A stretch of 64,000 nucleotides of DNA from Mycobacterium lehmannii. Its GTDB lineage: Bacteria; Actinomycetota; Actinomycetes; Mycobacteriales; Mycobacteriaceae. The translations under genes and the position numbers were made by a program. The DNA lies in NCBI RefSeq assembly GCF_002245535.1, contig NZ_NKCN01000016.1, positions 1 through 64,000 of the forward strand, written 5' to 3'. The notes beneath the pieces are model-generated. The model saw only the letters and a program-made list of their open reading frames with translations. It was not told the origin of the DNA and did no database searches. This document shows, in pieces, positions 53,073-62,873 of this stretch (within the stretch, counting starts at the first letter, position 1; each line of letters starts with the position of its first letter).

Positions 53073-53261
53073 ATGCGGTTCGCCATCGCCCTACTCGGAG
53101 TGATCGTCGCGTTGTTCGGCTTGCTGTTCACCCTCCAAGGCTTCGGCGTGGTCGGTGGCAGCCCGATGAGCAACACCACCACGTGGTCGATCCTCGGCCC
53201 GATCATCGCTCTGGTCGGTATCGCGCTGGCCGTTGGCGGTCTTCGCCGTCGCAGGCCGTGA
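53073..53261 (+). CDS. Small two-helix membrane protein
   Basis: Protein of 62 residues with membrane helices at about 3-24 (FAIALLGVIVALFGLLFTL) and 40-56 (SILGPIIALVGIALAVGG) and a basic end (LRRRRP). TAGGGT (53060-53065) ends 7 nt before the ATG, predicting a leaderless transcript. An alternative GTG 53064 lies inside that box. Function unknown. Confidence 0.72.
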   Translation: MRFAIALLGVIVALFGLLFTLQGFGVVGGSPMSNTTTWSILGPIIALVGIALAVGGLRRRRP

Positions 53262-53533
53262 CGTTCACCCGGGTCTGCGGAACACCGTTTCGACGCCGAC
53301 TTCGTGAGGGCGACGGCGCTATGCCCGTGCCAGGTGGACAGGCGATCGTCGATGTTCGCTGAAAGCGCACAAGCGAGGGCCGCCGGTCTGTAACGCTCGG
53401 GTAGGCCGAGCGATGAATTCTGTGAGGCCGGCAGCGTCGGGGGAGCCCTCAGGGTGCTCGTTTCCGTCTCAGCGACGAACCGTGTCGCACGGCGCCGAGC
53501 CGCCAACCAGGCAGAGAAGGGAGTGGAGGCACG

Positions 53534-55189
53534 ATGGGTGCTCCGCTGAATGAATTCCGCAGGGATGTCCGGAAACGAGGTATCGCCGTCGTCGCGTCGG
53601 GAGCCGTGATCTCCCTGACCGCGCTGACCGCCGGGCTCGCGCCTGCCGTGGCGCAGCCGGACTCCGACGACGTCGTGACGACGGTCGCGCCGGAACCCAG
53701 AGTCAGCGCTCCTGAGCCGGAGGTGACCGTCGAGCAGCCGACCTCGGCCCCCGAGCCGCAGGTGCCGGCGACCCAGGTCGCGCCGCAGACGCAGGCACCG
53801 CAGACCCAGGCGCCGCAGACGCAGGCACCGCAGACGCAGGCGCCGGCCGTCGAGCCGGAGCCCGCCGCCGAGCCGGAGCCGGCTCCCACCAAGCAGCCGG
53901 AGCCCGAGCCGCAAACCATGGCCCCGCCGAAGACCAGCACCGCGGTCCAGTCCGCGGAGCCGTCGACGCCGGTCGCCGAGCCGTCGACGCCCGCCGAGCG
54001 GACCCCGGCGACGTCGGCTGCGCCGCGTACCAGCGGCGCCGCTCCGGCGACCAAGCCCGAGACCAGCGAACCGGCCGAACCCGGCGAGTCCACCGCGTCG
54101 TCTGCAGCGGTCGCACCCGCGTCGGGCACCGAGACACCGACGTCGAGCGACAAGACGGTGGCGGAGACCACCGCTAACGAGGAGAGCGGTTCGGACTCCG
54201 ACACCCCGACCGTGTCGATCGAGAACGCCTCCAAGGAGATCGAGACACTGGCACCCGAGACGCTCGAAGCGCCGGCCGAAGACGTCGAACTCGCACGCAA
54301 CGCGAAGCCGGTGTTCGAACCGGAGCCCGCGCCCGCCCCCGAGGAGGACGTGAACGCCTTCAAGCAGTCGGTCGACATGACGCTCGGCTTGAACGGCGCC
54401 GAGGCCAGCGCCAGTGCGAAGGTCGAACTCGAGGCCAAGCGCGACCGCGACTTCGAGTTGGTCAGCAATGTGCGTCAGTGGCAACCGGAGTGGATCGAGT
54501 ACGACGAGTTCTACCGCCCGGTGCTGATGAACCCGTTCCGGGCCCCGGTGCGCATCGTCTACGTCTACGACATGCGACCGCGCATCGCCTACATCCCGCC
54601 GCTGTCGCGGCTGGTGCTCGAGGCGGCCCAGTTCGCCGCCTACAGCTTCACCGCGGCGGTCCTCAGCCCTGTCGTCGCGGCGGCCAACGTCGCGCAGGCG
54701 GTGAGCAACATCGCGGTCGGCACCTTCTTTGGTGGCGGTTACTTCCCGGGCGCCGGCCTGCCGTTGCCTCCGCCTCCGCCGCCCGTCCTGCGCTACGACA
54801 ACGTGCCGGTGTTGGTCAATTACTCCAACGCCCGTTACGAGCCGTTCCGGGTGCGCCAGATCGTCGACGTCGGTGAGGACCGGGTGTACGGCGGGCGCAA
54901 GGTGCTGCTCGACGGCGCGACGCCGGTCTGGGGTGAATGGACGCAAACGGCAAGCGGGGAGCGCCAATTCGAGGTCCGCAAGACCCAGCAGTTCCCCGGC
55001 TTGAGCGAACCGGCTGAGGCCCCGCTGCCCGGCGACTACCGGCTGCGGCTGGCGTCGGACGAGGCGTCGACCGGCGGTCTGACCGGCAGGGACATCTTCC
55101 TGATGGTCTCGGCGGGTGTGATCGGCACGCTCGGCTTCGGCGCCATCGGACTGGCGTTCTTCCTCGGTCGTCGGCGGCCCGAACACTGA
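53534..55189 (+). CDS. Pro/Glu/Thr-rich envelope protein with C-terminal membrane helix
   Basis: Protein of 551 residues, with a signal-like N-terminus (GIAVVASGAVISLTALTAGL to PAVAQP). About 270 low-complexity residues follow, including four exact PQTQA repeats and many PEPxP units. The more folded region (about 300-510) contains a YDEFYRPVLMNPFRAPVRIV stretch, helices with AAQFAAYSFTAAVLSPVVAA and a PPPPPPP run. One C-terminal membrane helix (IFLMVSAGVIGTLGFGAIGL) ends in RRRPEH. It probably spans the periplasm or cell wall. No enzymatic motif is seen. A GGAGTGGAGG-type RBS precedes the ATG. Confidence 0.78.
   Translation: MGAPLNEFRRDVRKRGIAVVASGAVISLTALTAGLAPAVAQPDSDDVVTTVAPEPRVSAPEPEVTVEQPTSAPEPQVPATQVAPQTQAPQTQAPQTQAPQTQAPAVEPEPAAEPEPAPTKQPEPEPQTMAPPKTSTAVQSAEPSTPVAEPSTPAERTPATSAAPRTSGAAPATKPETSEPAEPGESTASSAAVAPASGTETPTSSDKTVAETTANEESGSDSDTPTVSIENASKEIETLAPETLEAPAEDVELARNAKPVFEPEPAPAPEEDVNAFKQSVDMTLGLNGAEASASAKVELEAKRDRDFELVSNVRQWQPEWIEYDEFYRPVLMNPFRAPVRIVYVYDMRPRIAYIPPLSRLVLEAAQFAAYSFTAAVLSPVVAAANVAQAVSNIAVGTFFGGGYFPGAGLPLPPPPPPVLRYDNVPVLVNYSNARYEPFRVRQIVDVGEDRVYGGRKVLLDGATPVWGEWTQTASGERQFEVRKTQQFPGLSEPAEAPLPGDYRLRLASDEASTGGLTGRDIFLMVSAGVIGTLGFGAIGLAFFLGRRRPEH
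53783..53842 (+). repeat. Four 15-bp tandem repeats (PQTQA)
   Basis: The unit CCGCAGACGCAGGCA occurs four times in a row with one or two base changes, encoding PQTQA each time. It is a likely site of copy-number variation in the Pro-rich protein. Confidence 0.85.
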
Positions 55190-55260
55190 CGGGTCGCGGG
55201 CGCACCGGGAAAGTCGTCACCGCCGTTACGCCGCCGTCAACAAGGGTGCATGATGGTGCG

Positions 55261-56904
55261 ATGCCCGAGGTTCGCGTGGGTCCGCTGCTTCGCCACGTCG
55301 GCAAAACCGACGCGACCGTATGGGTCGAGACGGACAAGCCGTGCGGGGTCGAGGTCCTCGGCAGTCACGCCGACACCTTCGAGGTCGAAGGTCATCACTT
55401 CGCGATCGTCTGCGTGACCGACCTCGACCCCGACAGCGACCACCCCTACGAGGTGCATCTCGACGGGGAAAAGGCTTGGCCGCCAAACGGATATGAGTAT
55501 CCGCAACCGCGGATCCGGTTGATGCCGCGGGACGGCTCGCTTCGGCTGCTGTTCGGGTCCTGCCGCGCGTCGGCCCCCCATCACCCGCCCTACACGTATC
55601 AGCACTGGTGGCACCCCAAGGGCAAGGGCATCGACGTGCTGCGCACATACGGGATGCGGATGCTGCGCCAGCCGTCGGCGCTGTGGCCCGACGCCCTGCT
55701 AATGATGGGTGACCAGCTCTACGCCGACCAGGTGAACGACACGATCAAGGATCTGGTCGCCGATCGCGAAGTGCACGCCGACGGCCCCGTCGAGGTGCTC
55801 GAGGACTTCGAGGAGTACTGCATCGGCTACTGGGACGCCTGGTGCGATCCGGTCGTGCGGTGGATGCTCTCGACCATTCCGACGTCGATGATGTTCGACG
55901 ACCACGAGATCAACGACAAGTGGAACACGTCGCAGGCCTGGCTCGACGAGAAGCGCCAGACCGACTGGTACCAGACGCGGATCATCGGCGGGCTGATGGC
56001 TTACTGGATCTACCAGCACCTCGGCAACATGTCGCCCGACGAACTGGCCAAGGACCAGACGTTCCAGCGCGTCATCGAGACCAGGCAGGGTTCCGAACTG
56101 GTTCGCGAACTCGCTCAGGTAGCCGAAAAGGACGACGGTGCATCACATTTCAGCATGTGTCGTGATCTCGGTCCGGCGCGGTTGATCGTCGTCGACGCCC
56201 GCACCGGCCGCCAACTCAAACCGGGGCGGCGCCGGATCACCACCGACGAGGAATGGGACTGGATCACCGCCAACGCCGACGGGAACTACCAGCACCTGCT
56301 GTTCGCCAGCTCGCTGCCGATCCTGCTGCCCTACGGAATGCACCACATCGAAGCGTGGTCGGAGGCCGTCGGCGACGGCGCCTGGGGACGATGGCTCACC
56401 GGTCTGGGGGAGAAGGTTCGCATCACGGCCAACCTCGACCACTGGGCCTGCTTCCAGGAGAGCTTCCGGCGCTTCGAAGATCTGGTCATCGACGTGGCGA
56501 GCGGCCGGCGAGGTCCCGCGCCCGATTCGGTGGTGCTGTTCGGCGGCGATGTGCACCACTGCTGGGTGTCCGAGGTCGAGGTACCCGACGAGGCGACCAG
56601 GCTCGGCACCAAGGTCTGGCAGGTGGTCTGCTCAGGCCTGCGCAAAGAGCCGTCCGCGGTCGAACGAGTCGTCCTACGGCTCGGTCACACCGGATTCGTC
56701 GAGACCGTCGGCAAGGCGCTGGTGAAAACCACGAAAGTGCCCAAGCCGCGGCTCCGGTGGCGACCCGTCTCCGAGCCGCATTTCCGCAACCAGGTCGGGA
56801 CACTGGAGATCGCGGGCGGCGAGATGGGCGTACGGATCGAGAAGGTGACCGGCGGCTGGCGCAAACCGCACCTGACCACCGTCATCGAGCACAAGCTGCT
56901 CTGA
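55261..56904 (+). CDS. PhoD-like metallophosphatase
   Basis: Protein of 547 residues of the PhoD/alkaline phosphatase D superfamily, probably a phosphodiesterase or phosphomonoesterase. An N-terminal FNIII-like domain precedes the core. Metal-ligand motifs visible are LMMGDQLYADQ, MFDDHEINDKW and FGGDVHHCWVSEVE. LLFGSCRASAPHHPP is the typical core start. No signal peptide is seen, so location is uncertain. ATG 55261 is chosen since it begins a plausible N-terminus (MPEVRVGPLLRHV); CATGAT lies 6 nt upstream. Confidence 0.85.
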   Translation: MPEVRVGPLLRHVGKTDATVWVETDKPCGVEVLGSHADTFEVEGHHFAIVCVTDLDPDSDHPYEVHLDGEKAWPPNGYEYPQPRIRLMPRDGSLRLLFGSCRASAPHHPPYTYQHWWHPKGKGIDVLRTYGMRMLRQPSALWPDALLMMGDQLYADQVNDTIKDLVADREVHADGPVEVLEDFEEYCIGYWDAWCDPVVRWMLSTIPTSMMFDDHEINDKWNTSQAWLDEKRQTDWYQTRIIGGLMAYWIYQHLGNMSPDELAKDQTFQRVIETRQGSELVRELAQVAEKDDGASHFSMCRDLGPARLIVVDARTGRQLKPGRRRITTDEEWDWITANADGNYQHLLFASSLPILLPYGMHHIEAWSEAVGDGAWGRWLTGLGEKVRITANLDHWACFQESFRRFEDLVIDVASGRRGPAPDSVVLFGGDVHHCWVSEVEVPDEATRLGTKVWQVVCSGLRKEPSAVERVVLRLGHTGFVETVGKALVKTTKVPKPRLRWRPVSEPHFRNQVGTLEIAGGEMGVRIEKVTGGWRKPHLTTVIEHKLL

Positions 56905-56911
56905 AATCGCT

Positions 56912-57652
56912 TCAGCCGGCGCCTTTGCCGTTGTCGACCCGGTAGACCGCACCGTGGATCGCCGCGGCATCGTCGCTGGCCAGGAATGCGATGGTCTTGG
57001 CGACGTCGACGGTGTCCATGAACCCGCGCGGCGACGCGATGCGCATGATGAGGTCCCAGTCGGCGTTGTCGGGTGCGGAGAATTCGGTGGTCTGCGCGGT
57101 CGGCATGCCGCCGGGGCAGACCGCGTTCACCCGGACCTTCTCCTTGGTGTACTCGACGGCCAGCGCCCGGGTCAGCCCGACGAGACCGTGCTTGGCCGCG
57201 CAGTATCCGGCCGAGTACACCTCGCCTTCCACGCCCGCGATCGACGACACGTTGACGATGTTGCCGCCGCTCTCCAGAAGATGCGGAAGCGCGGCACGAC
57301 AGAGGTAGAACGGCCCGTGCAGGTTCACCGCGAGATCGCGTTCCCACTCGTCGTCGGTCACCGCGGTGGTGTGCCGCATCTGGTGAAAGCCCGCCACATT
57401 CACGAGGACGTCGAGGCGTCCGAATTCCGCCACGCACCGCGCGACAGCCTCACGACACGCCTCCGAGGACGTCACGTCCACCGACGCGAAGCGGCCGCCG
57501 GGGACCGCCTCGAACACCGCCGCCATCCGTTCCGCGTCGCGCGCGATCCCGAAGACGGTGGCGCCGCGTCGGGCGAACAGTTGCGCGACCGCCGCGCCCA
57601 ATCCCGCCGAGGCGCCCGTCACCAATGCGACCTTGCCGCTGAGTTGACTCAT
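56912..57652 (-). CDS. Short-chain dehydrogenase/reductase
   Basis: Rossmann-fold oxidoreductase of 246 residues. It has the cofactor motif VTGASAGLGAAV, the NVAG motif and the catalytic set SSIAG...YCAAKHG (Ser-Tyr-Lys). The substrate is unknown. The gene lies 71 bp downstream of the peptide transporter ATPase in the same direction, so they may be co-transcribed. GAGAGGG precedes the ATG. It is convergent with the PhoD-like gene. Confidence 0.9.
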   Translation of the reverse strand: MSQLSGKVALVTGASAGLGAAVAQLFARRGATVFGIARDAERMAAVFEAVPGGRFASVDVTSSEACREAVARCVAEFGRLDVLVNVAGFHQMRHTTAVTDDEWERDLAVNLHGPFYLCRAALPHLLESGGNIVNVSSIAGVEGEVYSAGYCAAKHGLVGLTRALAVEYTKEKVRVNAVCPGGMPTAQTTEFSAPDNADWDLIMRIASPRGFMDTVDVAKTIAFLASDDAAAIHGAVYRVDNGKGAG

Positions 57653-57723
57653 GGTTGAAGACCCTCTCACGGGCAAGCGCGCGGTCCGACGACCGGAGTC
57701 GCCGCAACTGACGGTCCTGGTTC

Positions 57724-59346
57724 CTATGGTCGAGGGGTCGAGACGCGAGGGCGTTCCGGGGGTACGGCGGCCCACAGCGCGCGGGTGTAGTCGTCGCGGG
57801 GTGAGGTGAACAAATCGGCGGCCGGCCGGTACTCCACCGCCGCGCCGTCGCGCATCACCAGCACGTCGTGGCTGACCTGCTGGACGATCGCGAGGTCGTG
57901 TGCGATGAACAGGTAGGTCAGCCCTAGGTCGCGTTGCAGACCGGCCAGCAGATCGAGCACCTTCGCCTGAACCGAAACATCCAGCGCCGCAGTCGCTTCG
58001 TCGAGGATCAGCAACTCGGGTTCACCGGCCAGCGCGCGGGCGATGCTCACCCGTTGGCGTTCACCGCCCGACAGCTCGTGCGGGTAGCGCGACGTGAACG
58101 ACGTCGGCAGGCCGACGAGGTCGAGCAGTTCATCCACCCTGGCGGCGCGGGCGCGCCGACCCTTCGCGAGCCGGTGCACGATCAGCGGTTCGGCGATCGT
58201 GGCGCTGACGCGGGCGCGCGGGTTCACCGACGAGAACGGGTCCTGGAACACCAGGCCGATTCGCCTGCGCAACGCCTTCTCCGCCTTCCCGCGCACCCCG
58301 AACACGTCGGCGTCACCGAGTTTCGCGGTGCCGGCGTCGGGCCGCACCAGGCCGGTGAGCGCGGACGCCACGGTCGACTTGCCCGAGCCTGACTCGCCGA
58401 CGAGGCCCAGGGTCGTGCCGCGACGGATCTGAAATGACAGGTCTTTGACGGCGTGCACGGTCGACTTGCCGACCGGTGTACTGACCTCGAACCGCACGTC
58501 GAGACCCGCGACGTCCAGCAGCACCGGCGCATCCGGCACCGGGGGCGGACCCGGGCGCCCGACGAGTGGTCGCGCGGCGAGCAGTTCTTGGGTGTACTCG
58601 TGGCGTGGCCGGTCGAAAACGTCGGTGACCGAGGCCTGCTCGACCGCTTCGCCGCCGCGCAACACCGTCACGTCCTCGGCGACCTGGCCGATCACGCCGA
58701 GGTCATGGCTGATCCACACCACCGCCGTGCCGAAGTCGCGTTGCAGTTCAGCGACGAGTTCCACGATCTGTGCCTGCGTGGTCACATCGAGCGCGGTGGT
58801 CGGTTCGTCGGCGATCAGCAGAACCGGATCGCACGCCATCGCTATCGCGATCATCACGCGCTGCTTCTGCCCACCGGACAGCTGATGCGGATAGGCGCGC
58901 AGCCGCGACTGCGGATCCGGCAGGCCGACCGCCCCGAGCAGCTCGAGCGCCCGGCCGCGCGCCTGCTGCCGGGTCATCCGCCGGTGCGCCTCAAGTGATT
59001 CGGTGATCTGCCGCTCCAGCGTCAACAGCGGGTTCAGCGACGTACCCGGATCCTGGAACACGAACCCGATCTGGCCGCCGTGCACGCTGCGCAACACTCG
59101 GTTCGAGGCTCCGACGAGCTCGGTACGGCCGGATTCGGTTGTCAGCGTGCTCGTTCCGGAGACGCGCGCACCCGGCGCGTCGAGCAGGCCCGTCACGGCG
59201 AGGACGGTCATCGACTTGCCCGAACCCGACTCACCCACGATCCCGAGGGTCTGTCCGCGGTGCACGTCGAACGACACTCCCCGCACGATCTTCCGCCTGC
59301 CGATGCTGACCTGCAGGTCGCGTACGCTCAACACCGGATCGCTCAC
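57724..59346 (-). CDS. Peptide ABC transporter, fused dual ATPase (DppD-DppF type)
   Basis: ATPase chain of 540 residues with two nucleotide-binding domains. Walker A is GESGSGKSMTV and GESGSGKSTVA, signatures are LSGGQKQRV and LSGGERQRV, and Walker B is LLIADEPTTALD and LLILDEATAALD. The fused DppD/DppF arrangement is typical of oligopeptide/dipeptide importers. GTG 59346 overlaps the permease stop by 4 bp. Last transporter gene of the operon. Confidence 0.92.
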   Translation of the reverse strand: MSDPVLSVRDLQVSIGRRKIVRGVSFDVHRGQTLGIVGESGSGKSMTVLAVTGLLDAPGARVSGTSTLTTESGRTELVGASNRVLRSVHGGQIGFVFQDPGTSLNPLLTLERQITESLEAHRRMTRQQARGRALELLGAVGLPDPQSRLRAYPHQLSGGQKQRVMIAIAMACDPVLLIADEPTTALDVTTQAQIVELVAELQRDFGTAVVWISHDLGVIGQVAEDVTVLRGGEAVEQASVTDVFDRPRHEYTQELLAARPLVGRPGPPPVPDAPVLLDVAGLDVRFEVSTPVGKSTVHAVKDLSFQIRRGTTLGLVGESGSGKSTVASALTGLVRPDAGTAKLGDADVFGVRGKAEKALRRRIGLVFQDPFSSVNPRARVSATIAEPLIVHRLAKGRRARAARVDELLDLVGLPTSFTSRYPHELSGGERQRVSIARALAGEPELLILDEATAALDVSVQAKVLDLLAGLQRDLGLTYLFIAHDLAIVQQVSHDVLVMRDGAAVEYRPAADLFTSPRDDYTRALWAAVPPERPRVSTPRP

Positions 59347-60233
59347 TGCTGCGTCCCTTTCCGGCGGGTTTCGGCGAGCGTGCGCTGCCGGGGATCGAGG
59401 ACGTCGCGCAGACCGTCACCGAACAGGTTGAACGCGAGCACGGTGACGAAGATGGCGGCACCGGGGAACACCGCCATCCACCACGCCATCGTCACGAAGC
59501 CCTGCGAATCGAAGATCATCCGCCCCAGCGACGGCTGCGGCGGCTGAATACCCAACCCCAGGAACGACAATGCGGCCTCGGACAGGATCGCGAACGCCAA
59601 CGACAGCGACGCCTGAACGACCAGCGGTCCGGCGATGTTCGGCAGGATGTGGCGGCCCAGGATGTAGAGATGCCCGGTGCCCATGCTGCGCGACACCGAC
59701 ACGAACGGTTCGACGCGCACGCTCATGGTGCTGGCGCGGGCCACCCTCGCGAAGATCGGCGTGTAGACGATGCCGATCGCCAGGATCGTCGTCGTCACCC
59801 CGGGCCCGAGGATCGCCACCACGGCGAGCGCGAGCAGCAGCACCGGGAACGCGAACATCACGTCCACCACGCGCATGAAAACGGTGTCGAGCCAGCCGCC
59901 GCGATAGCCGGACACCACGCCGATTGTCACACCGACCACCGCGGCGAACGCCACGCTGATCACCGCGACGCGCATCGACGCCTGCGTGGCCACCAGCACC
60001 CGCGACAACACGTCGCGGCCCAGTTCGTCGGTGCCGAACCAGTGCGCCCCGCTGGGCGGTTGCAGCGCGTTCGGGACGTCGACGTCGTTGATACCGTACG
60101 GCGCAATCCAATTGGCGGTGACGGCGACGAACGCGATCAGCACGAGCAGGGCCGCGCTGACCACCGTGACGGGGTTGCCCATGAGCAGCCGCAGCGACGA
60201 CACCCTGCCGCTCGACTCGGCGGGAATTGTCAT
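59343..60233 (-). CDS. Peptide ABC transporter permease (DppC-like)
   Basis: Permease of 296 residues with an N-terminal membrane segment and a C-terminal BPD_transp_1 domain. GTDELGRDVLSRVLVATQASM is the DppC-family N-terminal signature (read in parts), and SRSMGTGHLYILGRHILPN contains the EAA-type coupling loop. Overlaps with both neighbours by 4 bp show a tight operon. Confidence 0.92.
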   Translation of the reverse strand: MTIPAESSGRVSSLRLLMGNPVTVVSAALLVLIAFVAVTANWIAPYGINDVDVPNALQPPSGAHWFGTDELGRDVLSRVLVATQASMRVAVISVAFAAVVGVTIGVVSGYRGGWLDTVFMRVVDVMFAFPVLLLALAVVAILGPGVTTTILAIGIVYTPIFARVARASTMSVRVEPFVSVSRSMGTGHLYILGRHILPNIAGPLVVQASLSLAFAILSEAALSFLGLGIQPPQPSLGRMIFDSQGFVTMAWWMAVFPGAAIFVTVLAFNLFGDGLRDVLDPRQRTLAETRRKGTQQ

Positions 60234-61198
60234 GACAACCGGATTCTCGGGTCGACGACGGCGTAGAGCACGTCCACGATCAGGTTGATCAACAGGAACA
60301 GCGCCGCGATCAACAGCACCGTGCCCTGGATGACCGCGTAGTCACGCCCGGCCACCGCGTTGTAGACGAGCCGGCCCAGCCCTGGCCAGGCGAACACCAC
60401 CTCCACGACGATCACCCCGGACATGATCGTGGCCAGCTGGATACCGGTGATGGTCAGGATCGGGATCAGAGCGTTGCGCACGGTGTGGCGCAGTGTGACC
60501 ACCCGCGGCGCAAGCCCTTTCGAGCGCGCGGTTCGCACGTAGCCCATCGCGGCGACCTCGAGCACCGCAGAGCGCACATAGCGCGTCAGAATCGCGCCCG
60601 CCACCAGTCCGACGGTGAGCGCGGGCAGGATCAGGTGGCGCAACCAGCCCACGGGGTCGTCGAACAACGGCCGGTAGCCCGAGGTGGGCAGCCAGTGCAG
60701 CGTCGAGGCGAACAGCGCGATGAGCAGTATGCCCATCCAGAAGTCGGGGATCGACACCCCGAACTGGCTGCCCACCCGCACGAGCGCGTCGCTGAGCCGG
60801 CCCTCGTGCAGCGCCGACCAGATTCCGGCCGGGATGGCGATGAGCAGCGCGATGACGATTCCGACCGCCGCCAGTGACACTGTGGCTGGCAGTCTTTCGA
60901 GCAGGATCACCGTCACCGGGTCGCCGTTGCGAAAACTCACCCCGAGATTGCCGGTCAACGCGTTCCCGATGTAGGACAGGAACTGCTCGACGATCGGTTT
61001 GTCGAGGCCGCTCGCCGCTCGTAGCGCCTCGTAGGCCTGCGGTGTGTAGCGGGTTCCCAGCGCGATGCGCACCGGATCGCCGGGCACCAGATGCACCAGC
61101 GCGAAGCTGACGACCAGCACGCCGAGCAGCACCACCGCCGAATACGCCAATCGGCGCGCCAGAAACCGCGTGATCGGGTGAGTGAGCAAGGCCGTCAT
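60230..61198 (-). CDS. Peptide ABC transporter permease (DppB-like)
   Basis: Permease of 322 residues. It has the DppB N-terminus with VVSFALVHLVPGDPVRIALG (read as VSFALVHLVPGDP) and the coupling loop TARSKGLAPRVVTLRHTVRN. It follows the solute-binding gene with a 1-bp overlap and pairs with the DppC-like permease. Confidence 0.92.
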   Translation of the reverse strand: MTALLTHPITRFLARRLAYSAVVLLGVLVVSFALVHLVPGDPVRIALGTRYTPQAYEALRAASGLDKPIVEQFLSYIGNALTGNLGVSFRNGDPVTVILLERLPATVSLAAVGIVIALLIAIPAGIWSALHEGRLSDALVRVGSQFGVSIPDFWMGILLIALFASTLHWLPTSGYRPLFDDPVGWLRHLILPALTVGLVAGAILTRYVRSAVLEVAAMGYVRTARSKGLAPRVVTLRHTVRNALIPILTITGIQLATIMSGVIVVEVVFAWPGLGRLVYNAVAGRDYAVIQGTVLLIAALFLLINLIVDVLYAVVDPRIRLS

Positions 61199-62733
61199 CA
61201 GGTTTCGCTCCCGTCCAGGCTCGCGGTGCGGAAGCGCACAGCACCGTCACGGCGGGCTTCGTAACCCGACAGGTTGGTCACCCACGCCTGGATCACCGAC
61301 GGGTTGTACAGGTAGATGTAGCTCACCTCGTCGGCGATGATCGTCGCGGCGCGCTGATAGAGCTCGAAGCGCGCTTGGCGGTCCGTCTCGACGCGGCCCG
61401 CGTCGAGCAGGCGGTCGACCTCGGGATTGGAGTACTTCTGGGCGTTGCTCGTTCCGTTCGTATGGTGCTGGGCGTAGTAGAAGTCGTCCGGGTCGATGTT
61501 GCCGAGCCAGCCCATCATCAGCATGTCGAAGTTGCCGTTGTTCTGCTCGTCGAGCCAGGTGGCGAAGTCGACGGTGCGGATGTTGACCGTGATGCCAAGT
61601 GGGGCAAGGTTATCGGCGACGACCTGCGCCGCGGTCACGGTTTCGGGATACTCACTGGTGACCAGCATGTCGAGATCGACGTCATCCACGCCGGCCTCGT
61701 CGAGCAGTCGTTGGGCGGTTTCCGTGTCGTAGCGGTAGCGGTCGTATGCGGTGTACCAGGGGTTGCCTTCGGGGATGGCGAGCTGGTTGGCGGTCGCGGT
61801 GCCATAGCTGGTGGCCTGCACGATCGCGGCGCGGTCTATGCCGTAGGCGACGGCTTGGCGTGCCCGCACGTCGTCCCACGGTTTGTGCGCCTCGTTGAGC
61901 GCGAGATACCAGTAGTCGTTGCTCGCAGCCACCTGCAGATGCAGCGAGTCGTCGTCACGAAGCTGCGCCACCCGCTGCGTCGGGACGGAATCGGTCCAGT
62001 CGACCTCACCAGCCTGCAGCGCCGACAGCGCGGTCGACGGTTCGGAGATGAACCGGAACGTCACACCGCCCACGTTCGGGGCACCAGCCCAGTAGGCCTT
62101 GTTCGCCGACAAGACGATGGAGTCGCCGCTCTTCTGCGACTGGAACGCGAACGGTCCGGTGCCCACCGGGTGAGTGGCGATCTGACCGCTTTCGACGTTG
62201 CGGCGCTGCACGATCGCCATTCCCTTGAACCCACCGATGTTGGTCAACAGGTTGGGCGTCGGATGTTTGACCCGGATCACCACGGTCATCGGGTCGACGG
62301 CCCGCACGTCGGTCACGGCGCTGAACTTGTCGACGTTGGCCAACTGCTCGTCGATGATGCGCCGATACGAGAACACGACGTCGTCGGCGGTGAACGGGCT
62401 GCCGTCGTGAAACGTCACGCCCGGTCGCAGATGGAACGTCCACGACAACTCGTCGGGGCTGACCTCCCACGACTCGGCGAGGGCTGGCCGCATCTCGAGG
62501 TTCGCGTCCGGTTCGACGAGCGTGTCGAAGACGTTCTCGAGCACCTCGAAGGAGAAGTACGCGCTGGTCTTGTGCGGGTCGAGCTGGTCGGGTTCACCGG
62601 CGATGGCGGCGACGAGGCTGTTCGAGGATTCCCCGAGATCCACGCCTTGGCCGGTGGAGCACCCGGCCAGCACCGTCACGGCGGCGACGGCGGTGACGAC
62701 CACGGTGGCGAGTACTTCCACCAGTCGTTTCAT
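61198..62733 (-). CDS. Peptide ABC transporter substrate-binding lipoprotein
   Basis: Family-5 (SBP_bac_5) solute-binding lipoprotein of 511 residues and first gene of the operon. The signal peptide has lipobox VLAGC (MKRLVEVLATVVVTAVAAV then TVLAGC). Family motifs are EPDQLDPHKTSA, LAESWEVSPDELSWTFHLR and VTFHDGSPFTADDVVFSY. It is expected to bind oligopeptides or nickel chelates; the ligand is not resolved. GGTGAAGG precedes the ATG. Confidence 0.92.
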   Translation of the reverse strand: MKRLVEVLATVVVTAVAAVTVLAGCSTGQGVDLGESSNSLVAAIAGEPDQLDPHKTSAYFSFEVLENVFDTLVEPDANLEMRPALAESWEVSPDELSWTFHLRPGVTFHDGSPFTADDVVFSYRRIIDEQLANVDKFSAVTDVRAVDPMTVVIRVKHPTPNLLTNIGGFKGMAIVQRRNVESGQIATHPVGTGPFAFQSQKSGDSIVLSANKAYWAGAPNVGGVTFRFISEPSTALSALQAGEVDWTDSVPTQRVAQLRDDDSLHLQVAASNDYWYLALNEAHKPWDDVRARQAVAYGIDRAAIVQATSYGTATANQLAIPEGNPWYTAYDRYRYDTETAQRLLDEAGVDDVDLDMLVTSEYPETVTAAQVVADNLAPLGITVNIRTVDFATWLDEQNNGNFDMLMMGWLGNIDPDDFYYAQHHTNGTSNAQKYSNPEVDRLLDAGRVETDRQARFELYQRAATIIADEVSYIYLYNPSVIQAWVTNLSGYEARRDGAVRFRTASLDGSET

Positions 62734-62873
62734 GCCTTCACCCCGCCGGTTGTGTGCATCGTTTCTACCCCTCGCCAGGGAGCCGCGAAACCCGGAGCCG
62801 GGGAAAGCCGTGACGACGCTGCGTGCACACTGAGATACTCGACATCAACCGTAGACGGCTGGAGGGGCACGAC

